From Ananas comosus (Eukaryota; Streptophyta; Magnoliopsida; Poales; Bromeliaceae): 64,000 nucleotides of DNA. The first letter of the stretch is position 1, and each line of letters starts with the position of its first letter. The stretch covers positions 11,320,917 through 11,384,916 of the forward strand of contig NC_033633.1 of NCBI RefSeq assembly GCF_001540865.1, given 5' to 3'. The position numbers and the translations under genes are program-made. Below, one piece after another: positions 32,673 to 45,559 of the stretch. Under the pieces are notes generated by a model. That model saw only the letters and a list, made by a program, of their open reading frames with translations, made no database searches and was not told the origin of the DNA.

Positions 32673-35600
32673 TCAACATGAAACACGAAAGAATTGCTCG
32701 AATTCGGGGAATGCGCCGAGGATACTTTGGACAAGGCTGGGTGGTAGTGTTTGTAGCTGTAGAAGGTTTTGGTGATGGCTTATTAGAGAGAACACAACTT
32801 TTTCTACGTCTACTTCACCCAAGGATCCTGCATCAAAGAATAAAAAACAAGTAATAAATCTCAACAACACCGATTACTAAATAATATTAAGCTAATTTGA
32901 CAGGAGCATTCTCCTCGTTCTTAAAGATGGACGAGAGAATCAAAACATGTTTGCTTTGTATAAATCGAGTACTGAAGAGGAAAGCAAAGTACTAGGCATG
33001 AACTTTCCATGAGAATTTCTACATGAAAACATCATGGATAGTTTTCTTTTCTCCACTAAAACCTACGGAGATGATAGAAGGGGCTTACCCAATTCAATAT
33101 CTTGTGCTTCATCTTCTATGTCTCCTTCATCAACCATCTCGGTCAGCTCATCAGCTGCTGCTGCGTATCTATGCAAGAATTCCTCTTCAGTCTCCTCACG
33201 CACATCGTCCTCGGAATCCTGACGAATCAATGAAATATGCAGTTATGGGGGTAAAAAGCAGGAGGGAAAGGAATTAACTTCGTTAGCGCATTTTGGCAAC
33301 AGAGCGAACATCATTAGCCACTGTACTACAGGATTATAAATTGGTTGACTGCATCAAGGGTCCCAAATCTTTTTCGGAAGGTTCGGCTTACTAGGTCCCC
33401 AAATTTTGTATTCTGCAAACTTAGCCTTGCAATTAGATTCCTAGTATACATTGGATGGCAATGCCCACATAATAACTATATGGTGGTCCAAAAGTAGCTG
33501 ATTAGGCGGGAAAAGGACCCTTGATGCAATTTACCCGTGAAAAATCAAGGTTAAGAATGTTGGACCAATAATAGGAACTAAAAAGGTAATTCATGACCAA
33601 ACAAATATTAAACATGAAGGTACAAAGATCAAGCACTTGCTACCTCTTCATCATCAATCTCATCTTCTGAAGCTTCATCACCTGTATCTTCTGCATCGTC
33701 GCCATCATCATCATCATCATTTTCTTCCTCCTGTTGAACTTCTTTCAGATGTATGCAAGCCTCCATTAATGACACTAAACAATCCCGCAAAACCGTACTC
33801 CCACTTTCTGAGCGGGCCAAAAGTCGCTCAACCCCCTTTGTTAAAGTCAGCACTACATAACGCCCCAACCCAATGCAAAATCTTTACATCAACTTATAAA
33901 AAAAAAAATAGTAATGTCTGGGAAGACAAATTAATTAGTGAGAGAATAATATAATATGAAAAATTAGTTCATAAAGGAAGCTTACCAGCTAACCTAATCT
34001 CTGATTCAGATGACAAACCGGGATCAAAAGAGTTACTTGAAATCCTTGCTAATCCCGATGCCCAAATTGCGAAGCCATTATCTTCATTCTCCGATAAGGC
34101 TTGCTCGATGATTTCCGGATAAGATATATAACACGATGAAATAGCTAGCAAAAGAGGTTTCCATAGACCGCTTGGTTTATTTGATATATCCTTGAAACGA
34201 GAGAAAGCTGAGTGTGCAAACCCTAGCGATATTTTCCTTTTTACCACTTCAGTATCAGATGCAAAATTTGGAATATTCAATAAGACATGAACACATGAGC
34301 AAGCTCTCCACATTGCAGATGGATAAGCTGTAATGGCCTCGGTAACAAAAGCAGAAACACACTCAACGATAGAACTTGTCGACCCATTTAAAATCCAAGA
34401 TGGGGTCCTTCTCATAAAGAAACCACCTGAGTCGAGTCTTTGATGAAAATCAATTGCTTCCTTAATTGCAATAAATATTGCCTGGTCCTCCATCTCTTCC
34501 CAAGAATGCCAATCGGCAACAAGATAAGCCCACACAGATATTAGCTCAGCAAGTTTCAAATCCCTAACTTCATCCGGTGTGGCGACCGACCGCATGATAA
34601 ATCCGAGTAGTGCAGAGCAATCATTTATACACGACGGAGGTGGTAATGCAGCAGAAACTGTGGCTCCCTGAACACCATCCTTTAAATGCAGAAATCATTC
34701 AGAAAGCTCCAGAATATAAGAAACCCTATGGCTAGACTAATTTACGTCTATGCTAAATAGAGAGTTAAAGCCTACATGATAAGTAAACCACATCAGCCAT
34801 GCAGGCAATAATTACTGCCTGTAAGCAGATCACCACATAACCCATGCAGCACCCAGTGACTTGCCCTCTATTCCATCCAATACTTCAATCCCCATCACTG
34901 TGCTAGTCGAAGCCTTTTTTTGATTTAGAAGTTATTTTCTCTTTATGGTTGCATTTAAAATATGAGAAGTGATGGAGGGAAGATCGATAATTGCTGCACG
35001 GGCTGATGTGATGCATGGGGTGTGTCAACCGAAAAATTGCAATAGAAAGTAACAGAATAAACATACCGTAAATCCCACAGGCGTCAACCAACCCTTTTGC
35101 AGTAGTGCTGAAACTATCCTAGCCACTGCAGCCTGATCAGATTGCCATTTCCTTTTCTCTTGTTGCTTGGTTTCATCAGAAGGCATAGAATCCTCCAAAG
35201 CTTGGGCCATCACTGTTAAAGCAGCAAAACCCCGCTCAACTACCTAGAACGAGAAGCTTGTGATTCTTAGACAAATCATAGTCAAAGAAAAGATGAGAAG
35301 CTGACGTGAAAACTAACAAAGTTGAGCAAAAAGCAGTTGAAATAACCTGAGGCCATGGTTCTGGAATAGGGGGGAGTTGCTTCGAAATAGCACCGGCAAT
35401 ACTGGTTATGATGTCAGGAATATGAGCTGCAACCTTCTCTTCTCCAGATTTGACTATTGCACCAAGAAGGTGGAATAGAAGAGAGGACTCATTTTCATCT
35501 CCCTCGCCAATTCGGTTAACCAGGACTCCCAAAAGAGAGAGCCAATCGGGTGGAAAATAATCATTCTGCCAAAAGAAACGTAAACAAGCATTACGAAGAG

Positions 35601-38600
35601 AGATTCTTTCAGCAAATATAAAAAGCACACTGCACCATCCTTACTTCAAGAAGTTCTGAAATGGCCCCTGCAGCAGACGCACGAACAGGATAACAACTAA
35701 TATCGCCAATGTCTGGCGTGGACAATGCCTTAGTCAATGAGTTATAAATATCTGCACTCATAGCCTACAACAAAATAATAGTCGTATTAAGAAGCAAGTA
35801 AGCATTTTATATTGCATTGTACATAGTGCATACAATATAATGAAATGCTACCCAGCATTACTCCACGCTGAACACCTAATGTAACACTTCCTAAAAATGC
35901 TTGTACAAGCTTGCAGTACCCAGAGAGAGAGAGAGAAAGAAGACGCCAATTTATCTGGCAAAATTATCGATATTGTTTCCAGATCTTGATATGTATAACC
36001 ATATATTGAAAACGAGGCAGAAAAAGAGTACCTCTGGGAGGCATGACACTAGCTCTCCCAGTATCCAGTTTGCTGAGGCAATCAGATAGGGCGCGCATTG
36101 ATGTAATGAATACAATGGAAGAACCCGAATCCGAACCAAAGTAGTGGTGTAATCTGAACTTCTCTCCCTCAAGAACTGCAAGAGAAGTTCTTAAATGTTA
36201 TTTACCTTCCGAGTCTATTAAAAATGGTTTGGATATGTATGATGCACAGGTAAAATAAAAACATCATCTTACGTCTTGGAGACCTCCGTATGCCATTAGA
36301 ACACCATAGTAACTGCCAAAAAGTACAACAACAACTTTTGTGAGTGAGAAGAATAGCATTCACGAATAACGTGATGTTTGAATTGCGAAATTTGCCCAAC
36401 ACAAAAGAAAAGTGTAAATCTTAATGTCATTCTCTTATGCATTCTATGGTTGGAGAGAAGAAGAGTATAAATTAAATTATCCCTCCTTATTCTGCCAACA
36501 GCTGAATAAAAATAACTCGAGATATTTTTCAATATTCTGATTTGATATAAGCTTACTCTTGCACCGTCTTCGACGAAATATCTTCCCCATCAGAGGGTAT
36601 AGGAAACTTAGACAAGAATGGAATAACTAATAACTCCCCAATGGAGCTCTGCTGTTGTTTTCCTTTACTTTTATCGCCTTTCTTACGTTTAGAAACTGCT
36701 GATACAACAGGCGGACCCTGTAAACTACGACAAGGTTAGCTAAAGAAATAGTTCAAAGCAATTATAAATTGATAAGAAAAAATCAGCACAAAGCTTAACC
36801 TTTGATAGTGCAATAACACCGAGCAAATTAATAGCACTTTTCCTAGCGGTAAACAGATCCTCAGCCCATCCTGAAATTTCATCCTGTAATGGAAATGAAT
36901 CTGCATCGTGACAAGCATTTTGCAAAAAAAGGATAAGGCAAAAATATATTCACTGTACAAGCTCAGATGGGAGGTTCTTCCTCATGTACTCATCATGATC
37001 TTCTTCCCACTCTGATATATCCTTCAAACAAACAAACAGGAGTATTAGTTCAAATGCACGACAAAAAAGTTGTCATGCTATGCAGTGCCCAATGTGCATT
37101 TAATTTGAAGGGTATTCTGCATGGAGACTAATGAATTGTGAATCGAATATAATAGATTGCAAGCTATATATAAGATTGGCGTCCATTTAAATAACCATGA
37201 TGACATTGACTATCAGTGCTTCATGGAAAGTGAACTCACATTATCAATAGGTAATGAACATTCTCAAGAATTGAATAAAAAAAAAATCGGCAACAAATTG
37301 ATAAGGAAAAAAAGGAATAATTCAGCTTTCAATCAACCATACCCAGGAAGTTCCCTTTAGACCAAAAAAAAAAGAGAGAATATTTAACAAATACTAAGGA
37401 GATATCAAATTAGATTAATGAAACCATTAACGACGACAACTCAACTTTAAAAAACCTCATATCATGTTCACTGTAATGATAAAAACAAACTGACCCTATG
37501 ATACAAAGAAGACTACAAGTTTATATTGGTATAACTCCAACTTTAGCTACCTTATGAAAGAGGCAATAGTGACAGCCAATAATTGATGTTGAAAATACAT
37601 AACAGAAACACTGCATAACAAATATGAAGCAAGCACAGCAAAATCACAAGAGTTTACCTTCTGATTCAATGTTAATGCTGGGAAGATTGCTGAATCCAAA
37701 AGTGAAGAAAAATGGGATGAAACAAGTCTCCACCCCTGTAAAGAACATTGGTAGCTATGGTACTGAAAACAAGTTTTGAAATATAAAAGTTCCTTACAGT
37801 CAAAAACATTAAAAGATCTGAAATCGGAGAAAAGAAGTTCAGAAGCACATTTTACAATGAAGCTGTTTAAAACATTTACAACAAAGAACTACTTGACAAT
37901 AATTTGTAGTTAATTGACCTCAAATGCAGTAGCAAGAGATGTAATCAACAAAACCAATTGAAAATCTTTAGTATAATAACTGCTGAAGACGACAAAAACT
38001 TGAAAGCTCGTCTTTGATTCAAAGCAATACAGAAATAGCTTTCAGCTAAACATATTTGATTGGAGCAGTAGTACTTCACTAAAAGAAACCAAAACATTAA
38101 ACCAATTAACACGTGAATCATGGAAGAACTTACGGGTCCTGTTTCTAGAACATGTGAAATCACATCAAACGCCAAAGAAACGATCCGCTCCGACAGAGAA
38201 TCGAGTTTCTGCATTTCATTTAACATCTTAGAATCTCACATAAACCAAAATCTAATGCAAAGGAGACAAAATATCCAAATAAAGATAGATATGTGTAAAC
38301 TAAATTGAAAACTCCATTCAGTATATGTTAAAATATAACCTATACCTAGTAATTCACATTTCATCACATGTTTATCGGTATACAAATGTATATACATCCA
38401 TTACACAAAAGGACTGTTTGGCCAAGATGGAGTTTCTACAGAAATTCTGTTTTGATTAGAGATGTTTGGACATTTTTATTGTCTCACCATCCTTCTAATA
38501 TAACAATTGTATGTATTTTATTTTCCCCTTTCTTGTGCCAGTTTACATGCCTATCACTGGTGTATAAAATGTCATTACAATAACAGTATATTACAATCCT

Positions 38601-41599
38601 ATTATTATATATTCCTGCTGCTTATCATAAAGATTTAACATATCATGTATGAAACTGCAGGCAAGAAATGGAGAGTGTACATATGCTTGCTTGATGGATG
38701 CCTCAGTACACATTTAGAAATAGACAGAAACTTGACTGCTAAGTTGGTGAGACATTTTAAAGTATATTATTTGCGAATCACAGAGCTCACTTAAACCAAC
38801 ACAACATCATTACAGACTTACACTTATATTAGCACTTTGCTTGGCTATTTTGAGAGCACAATCAACAATGCTCGGCATCAGCCTGAAAGAAAAATATTTC
38901 AAAGTAAATATATAAACAAATGCTAATCCAAAAAACGCAAGAAAGAAAACACATACTTGTCAGCGTGCTTCCTGTGACGAGTGACCAAGCTGCAAAAAAT
39001 TATTAAACTTCTCTTTGCAGTCTTTAGCCTCATGACATACCCATCATCCGAAGAAGCACCATTTAAACTCAATGAATTCATTATGCGGAACAGGTCATGG
39101 CAAAAAGGTGGCAAAATCGGGATTAATGCAGATGGCATGTATGATCTCACCTATAAGTTAATACAATTATGATGTAAGCAACATAATCCCGAAGATAATG
39201 TTTTTAACAAAACAATAACAGGTATTTCATTTGATACATTTCTGTGCCGACTTGAAATACCAATAAACAGGTAATAGAGGTCATATGTGTGTGTGTGTGT
39301 GTATGCCGTGCTGGAAAAGTATGCTGCGCTGCTGCAATAATGTCTCCGACATGCACTATGCAATCAATATGAATGTCAACAAAGCCTCCAGCTCATATGC
39401 ATATAAATAGCAATAAAGGAATTTACAAAGCAACAACAAAAGGACGTACAGCAAAATACATGCACTTGCATATGATAAGAAGGATTTGGTCATATTCCAC
39501 TTGTAACTTGTCTTCAAATGATAAAGCCTATTATGTAAACATACATAACTGTCAGCAGGAAATCGACATATCTTCAGCAAATATAAAAGAGATAAAGAGC
39601 TTACTAGCATGAAACCTTATCAACAAAGTGATGGAATGTCACTTGCAGAGGAGCAAGAATGTCTGTTGCTATTAGCTCCAATTGTGGTGGCACAGGTTCC
39701 TTCGGCAATTTTGGATTCAGAAAGTACTATAAAATAACAAAGTTGTCAAGCAAGGTAATCCTAAAATCTTAGGTATAATCCTGTGTACATGCTCTCTTAC
39801 AACAATAAAGTTACAAGTAAGCATGAAAGTAAAGAATTAAAGAAAAAGTAAAATCCTTCTCATGTCTTTATGCACTTCTTAGAACTATCATTTATATTAT
39901 AAATTAATAATTGATTATAAAAAGTATGCAAAACATACCTGGAAGGGTCTAATAATTGTCTGCAGCACTGTAAGCGCATTTACAGTATTCCACTGAGAAT
40001 GTTCACTCTGACTAATAAGATTACTATTCTGAATTACTAATTTTAACTCAGGAACAAGTTCAGGCCATGAATTCTCCTTCACAAAGTCCTTGGATATGAC
40101 CAAACGGAACTGTGAACCACAAGAAAATGAGAGAGTCGTTAATGAACAACCTCTCAAGCGAAGGATGATTTTGGTAGCACTGAGTGTGGTGGAGCAATGC
40201 AGACAAACAAATTCTCTGAGGCAGCTGTGCCGATGAGATGCAAAAGTGTAGTGCTACTTGAAAATGAACAGCAAGAAGGAGAGAATAGACTGAGAAAGGG
40301 AGTAATGTTTCTGTCACTTGATAGAGATTTTCTCCTTTATGTTCAAATTTTGAAATCAACATATTAGCCCAAAGCAAACTTCCTTTCTTTCAATTTCCTT
40401 TTCTCTGGAAGCTACCCAAAAGAGATTCTTATAAAACTACTTTTTTTTACAAGTGCCACTTCTTAGTAACAGCATCGCCAACTTTTTGTTCTAAAAATTA
40501 GAGCATTTCCAACTTCAAAAGAGAAAAAGAATACAGTTTTGCATAGTTTTTCTTTTTCTTTTCTCTTTGAGTAAAATGGAATGGCGATAGACCCATAAAA
40601 GTTCAGCACGGCTGTTACTGAATATTATTCAGCAAGGCATGACCAGCTTAAAAAACAGATACATACAGCTTCAACCAAGACTTTGAGAATCGCAGGTTCC
40701 GTTTGTAGTAAGGCTTGAGCAAGCTGATTCCGGAACTCCCTGTGAAGTTCGGGAGATGAAGGTACCTTGTCCATACGACGTCTGGTAAAATTCTTCAAAT
40801 AAGTTGCCGCAGCAACTCTTCGGCCATGACTCTCACCCCCTATAGTAACATAAAACTCTAATTCAATAGAAAAACTGGTTTTTTTTTTTTTCTTTTTTTA
40901 CTTTCTATGTACAACAGCGTACAATTTAACATGTAAAAAACTTAATGAGCTTAAAAACTGCAACTTTCGCTTTAAAATTGGAGCAAAAAAAAAAAAAAAG
41001 CAATACATCGATCAAGCGCCCAAAACCAGATGTACTACTTAACAGATGAAAAATGCATCAAATATATGCTAGTGCGCAAGGATCAAAGTAAGTGAGCTTA
41101 AACAGCTACAACCTTCGCTTAAAACTTGATCCCAGAAACAGCAATAGCAGAAGAAGCAACAAATCAAGCGCTCAAAACCAGATTTGCTTATTTATTGATG
41201 AAAAATGCATCAAATACAAGCTAATGCGCAAAAATCGAAGGATGACACTGAGTAAGCTTAAAAAGCTACAACCTTTGCTTAAAAATTTATCCCAAAAACA
41301 GCAATATACCGAAATAAGCACCAACTCAAGCGACTTAAACCAGATTTGCTACTTAGTTGCCAAAAAAATGCATCAACTGCAGCTTATGCACACGAATAGG
41401 AGGATCTGAGCCAAAACCCTAGTCATGAGAGAGAGAAAGTGAAAGAGAACCAACCCGTTGCTACGGCAAGGAGGGAAAGGGGGAAAAGGGGGACGCGGGA
41501 GAGGCGATCGAGTCCCTCGGTGGCGGAATCGACGGTGGACTTCTCCGTGCTCAGGGTGTCGGCGAGGAGGCGGGAGACGTCGGGGATTAGGGTTACCAT
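32673..41599 (-). CDS. Importin-beta family / ARM-repeat protein, 21 exons
   Basis: Minus-strand exons, high to low coordinate: 41599-41455, 40839-40667, 40109-39939, 39726-39616, 39527-39450, 39150-38957, 38882-38822, 38208-38134, 37735-37658, 37021-36959, 36883-36800, 36717-36557, 36312-36273, 36175-36032, 35764-35645, 35565-35347, 35243-35067, 34679-33986, 33852-33644, 33218-33089, 32827-32673. They join in frame to 1093 residues. The N-terminus (LADTLSTEKSTVDSATEGLD, then RRVAAATYLKNFTRRR) is the importin-beta N-terminal pattern. A conserved EWEEDHDEYMRKNLPSE block precedes WAEDLFTARKSAINLLG. A strongly acidic segment (EEENDDDDDGDDAEDTGDEA) sits before the C-terminus, as in importin 7/8/9-type carriers. 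It probably imports cargo through nuclear pores in a Ran-dependent way; the cargo is unknown. An AAACCCTAA box lies 30 bases upstream of the start. Confidence 0.9.
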
Positions 41600-41630
41600 G
41601 TCGCCTCGATCGTCTCCGAGGTCGCAAAAA

Positions 41631-41639
41631 CCCTAATTT
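41631..41639 (-). promoter_or_regulatory. Telo-box upstream of the importin-like gene
   Basis: AAACCCTAA (plus strand) just before the ATG of the minus-strand gene; the same motif occurs close to several starts in this window. Confidence 0.45.
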
Positions 41640-41699
41640 TGGGAGGGAGCAGGAAATGCGAGTGGAATTTACTTTAATTTTTTTATTTATTTGTTCCCA

Positions 41700-44600
41700 A
41701 AATTACCACCAGAAAAAAAAAGGGCGGGAAAGTGAGTGGAAATTGTTGGCTGGATTTGGTCTACCACGTCACGTCAGATGTGGACCAAACATTGTTTTGG
41801 GGATTAGTACTATTATTATTATTATTATTATTTTTAGGTTTAAGATATCCGAAGTTGGACACACGACAAGATTTCGAAAAGCCGTCGACATCAGCATTTG
41901 TTTTGGCACGAAAGCCACAAAATCACCCTTACTCCCACTCATAATTGTGCAGGGATCAGAGCTCCTCGACATTGATAGGACGACGGGTGAAATCGAGTTT
42001 GCGAAACTCACAAATTTCTCGCGCTCTCATTTTTTGCTTCCAAACAGCCCATCGGCCAAAGCATTGTTTGAGTATTCTTTGTAGCAAAACATATTAAATG
42101 TCTATCTGGCAAATCGCTTTAAAGTAAAAGCGTATAGAATTTATTTATCTGAACTATGGATTGTTTTTGTTCAGCTATCCAACATTTCAAAATTTGGAAT
42201 TTACCATCCAACCATTCATTTTGTTTAATTTGTGTTGGTCTGCGGAATTTTAACTTCAAAGATTTATCTTCACATGTTAGTTTGTTTACTTCATATAATT
42301 CTTGTGAAGATAAATCTAAAAAAATTAATTGAAAGTCCAATGATAAATTCTAAACAAAAATTACGAGGATCCAATAACTATCTCACTATTTTTTTTTAAG
42401 AAAAAAGATAGCACGTTAGCTGTTTCATTTATTAAGAGTTATTTACTTTCAAGTAATTATAATTGCACTACAGTTGTAATTGTATGCAAATTCAAATCAG
42501 TCATTTAGTTTTATATATTTGAATCTAGTTGTTGCAGTTAAAACTGTTACAAGGAGGCACAAATATTGAAGTTACAAATATACCCAAATTTACTGCAGTT
42601 CCAACTGCCGCAATTGAAAACAGTTACAATAAATAAAAATAAGCTAACCTTTCCAATAATCTTCTAAATATAAAATATATATATTTTCTAAATAGGGGGC
42701 CAACTATACATAACCAAATAAAATATTAATACTTGCTGTACTTCTACTATATCCAATCAACTAAAATATATGCAATTAAGTTATTACTAGTGTTGAGACA
42801 CGCGCAATGCAGTGGGTAGATAATAGAAGAAAAATTTAAAAATTTTTATAAAATTTATATTTACAGCTTATTGATATATAGAAAGCTATACCATGTTAAG
42901 CACAATCAATTTGGATGACTAAATTCAACTGTTAAAAAAATAAAATTATAGCTAGAACTCACTTATTGATAAAATATTAATATAGTGCATATAATTAAAT
43001 ATTGCATCTTACACGTAATTAGATGAGTGGGGAGGTAAGGGTTGGGTGTTGAGAAGAGGAGAATGTGGTTTGATTTAAAGTTGGGTTATGAGAATGAAGA
43101 GTAATACGTTACGTAGCAAAAAGTTTTTTTATGGTGTATGTAAAAAGGTTACAAAAGAGAAAGGGTGGGAGATTAATGAATAAGGGGAGTTGATTAAAAT
43201 TATAAAGCCCACTCATTAGTAAAATATTAATATGGTGCATGTAATTAAATGTTGCACCTTACATGTAATTAGAGGAGTGGGGAGGTGAAAGGTTGGGCGT
43301 TGAGAAAAGAAAAAGGTGGTTTGATTTAAAGTTGAGCTATGAGAATGAAAAGTAACATAGTGCGTGGCAAAAAATATTGTGACTTCGTATAGATTTATAT
43401 ATATTTTTAACTATATGTATTTTGAACTATACTATATTTATAATTACATCAAACCACAATGGCTCCTAAGCGATGGCTTAAAGGTGCCAACATTTTGCCT
43501 TGTAGCAGGAGGTCCGGTTAGGCCTAATCATATTTAAAATGGCGGGAGACCCGGTTAGATCGAGTCATGTTCGAAATTATGTGAGGCTAGTTGAGCTGAG
43601 TCACAATCGATACTTTTGGGCGCTATATCTATATAAGTAAATCAGCTATATCTTTGTAATAATTTGAGTTTTTGAGATTAATAGTTAGCGTCAGCAATCC
43701 GATACTAAGAACATGACTTAAAGCTTATAAAAATAAGAGTGATGCTACCTTTCCACTCTTTTTTGGAGTATATATGGACCAATCTTAGGCTTCATTTGAG
43801 ATTTGGGATTGCGGGGAGATTACGTTACGTGTGGTGAGAAAATACGAAAAAAAAATATCATATTTGTTTTCATACGTAATATTACGTTTTGCATAATAGG
43901 AATATGATTTTACCCCAACTTTATTTTATCTAATAGCATTAGATAGATCTCAATACCAAACTAAGTCTCAGGGCGGAACGGATTTCATTAGTCACATCCT
44001 AAAAATAAAGCAGCTTAGGGCGCGAAAAAAAAAGAAGAAAGAAGATTAATTTCATACAAGTCTCTACAAATATAGTGAATAACAAATATATCCCTAAAAA
44101 GTTCAACTTTCATATGCAATTCCTGCAAAAGTCTAGATATTTTTAAATATATTCCTATCATTAGAATCCGTTAAAAAATTTAGTTAACCATAGATGAAAT
44201 ACTTAACCCTGATTAGTTTTTGACATTTTTCCCTTCCTATATTATACTGTTGTGCTTTTTTTTTAAAAAAAAACATATTTGTGATGGCAAAATTAAAAAT
44301 ATAAAAAATTATTTAACAGTAACAAACCAGAAGGACATATTTAAAAATATTAGTTATACTTTATATAAATATATTTATTATTTACTATATTTGTAGGGAC
44401 ATGTACCAAATTAACCCACAAAATAAAATCCTCCAAATGGATAGAGATTAGAGAACGGGTTGGTGGCGTATATGTGTTTAAATTATGCTCTACTTACCCA
44501 ACTAACTCCACTGAAACCCACCGCTACTCCGCTTGAACAGCAAACACCAATGCAAGCCCTTTCAACACGTCGCACGTGCGAATAGTGGGCCCCGCTCCAA

Positions 44601-45430
44601 CTGAATATTGCCACGTCATAGCCTAGTTGTGAACTCATGCTGTTTTATGTTTTGTTCCACGCAGCAGATCCCGCCCATCGCTCTCTCACCGTACATCTAA
44701 TTTCTACCCAACAGGGCCGCATATTCAAAACCGGTAGAAAAATTGTAAGGACACCCCCTCCATTATCGACTACTTGAACAAGCCCCTTAGCTAAAAATAT
44801 AAAAAAGACTCTCTAACTATTACCTATTTATTTAAAAAAAATTAATTTACTACCTAACCTATTAATTTATTTAATTTTTCTCCCTCCCCTTTAGTAAATT
44901 GGAGAGTTTTATTAAATTTATTTATAATTTTTCAAATTTGATCATCTTAATTACTTTCTAACAAATACAACTATATTAATTAACAGTTAGTAACTAATAC
45001 AGTCATTGAATTTGACAAATTTGAACTATGGAATATTCTGATTCGATTATTCGAACAACCCAACTTTTTAAAATTTTAATTTTACCATCAAATCTTTCAA
45101 TATATTCGATTTAACTTATTTGATGAGTTTTTTTATAAATTTATAATTACATAAATTATATAAAATATACTAATTAAATTTATAAAAATAAATAATATAT
45201 TTAAATTTTAAAATTAAAAAGTCATTATCATCAACCGGCCAAAATAAAATAAATTAAAAATATAGATAAAAAAATTATAAAAGATTAGATAAGCAGATCA
45301 AAATATGTAATAGTTGAGGTATGTTTCATACATATTAATCTTAAATTAATTAGAGTTTGAGTGGTTTCTAATAAGAAAACAAGGTAGTTGAGGGGCCCGT
45401 TTCAAAAGAATCTATAGTTGAGGGGTCTCC
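41700..45430. other. Intergenic region with repeat fragments, no gene seen
   Basis: Mostly AT-rich. It includes an ATT trinucleotide run near 41811-41831, a duplicated block (42949-43130 and 43195-43375), a stretch at 43450-43720 with GGTCCGGTTAGG and GACCCGGTTAGAT units that may be an LTR or other element fragment, and a possible MITE from about 44736 to 45440 with GGGG-rich ends (ACACCCCCTCCATTATCGAC versus ATCTATAGTTGAGGGGTCTC). No protein similarity was found. Confidence 0.5.
42949..43375. repeat. Diverged direct repeat of about 180 bp
   Basis: Copy 1 (about 42949-43130) and copy 2 (about 43195-43375) share AAAATATTAATAT.GTGCAT.TAATTAAAT.TTGCA, GAGTGGGGAGGT and GGTTTGATTTAAAGTTG in the same order. 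Their spacing is about 245 bp. No coding content. Confidence 0.75.
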
Positions 45431-45475
45431 ATGCATTTTTGTCACAACAAAACTCGCTTCTTTCTCGGAGATTCG

Positions 45476-45527
45476 AGAGAGAGATCAAAGAGAGAGAGAG
45501 AGAGAGAGAGAGTGAGAGAGAGAGAGC
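45476..45527 (+). repeat. GA microsatellite in the ACLA 5' leader
   Basis: Purine tract of GA units interrupted by AGTGAGAG, ending about 33 bases before the ATG at 45560. Confidence 0.8.
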
Positions 45528-45559
45528 TCGAATTCGATCGAGGATTCGGAGGAGGAGCC

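Noticed and set aside
32673..33218. Acidic C-terminal exons as a separate gene
   Set aside because: Splice phases continue exactly from the upstream importin-like exons and close at a single stop.
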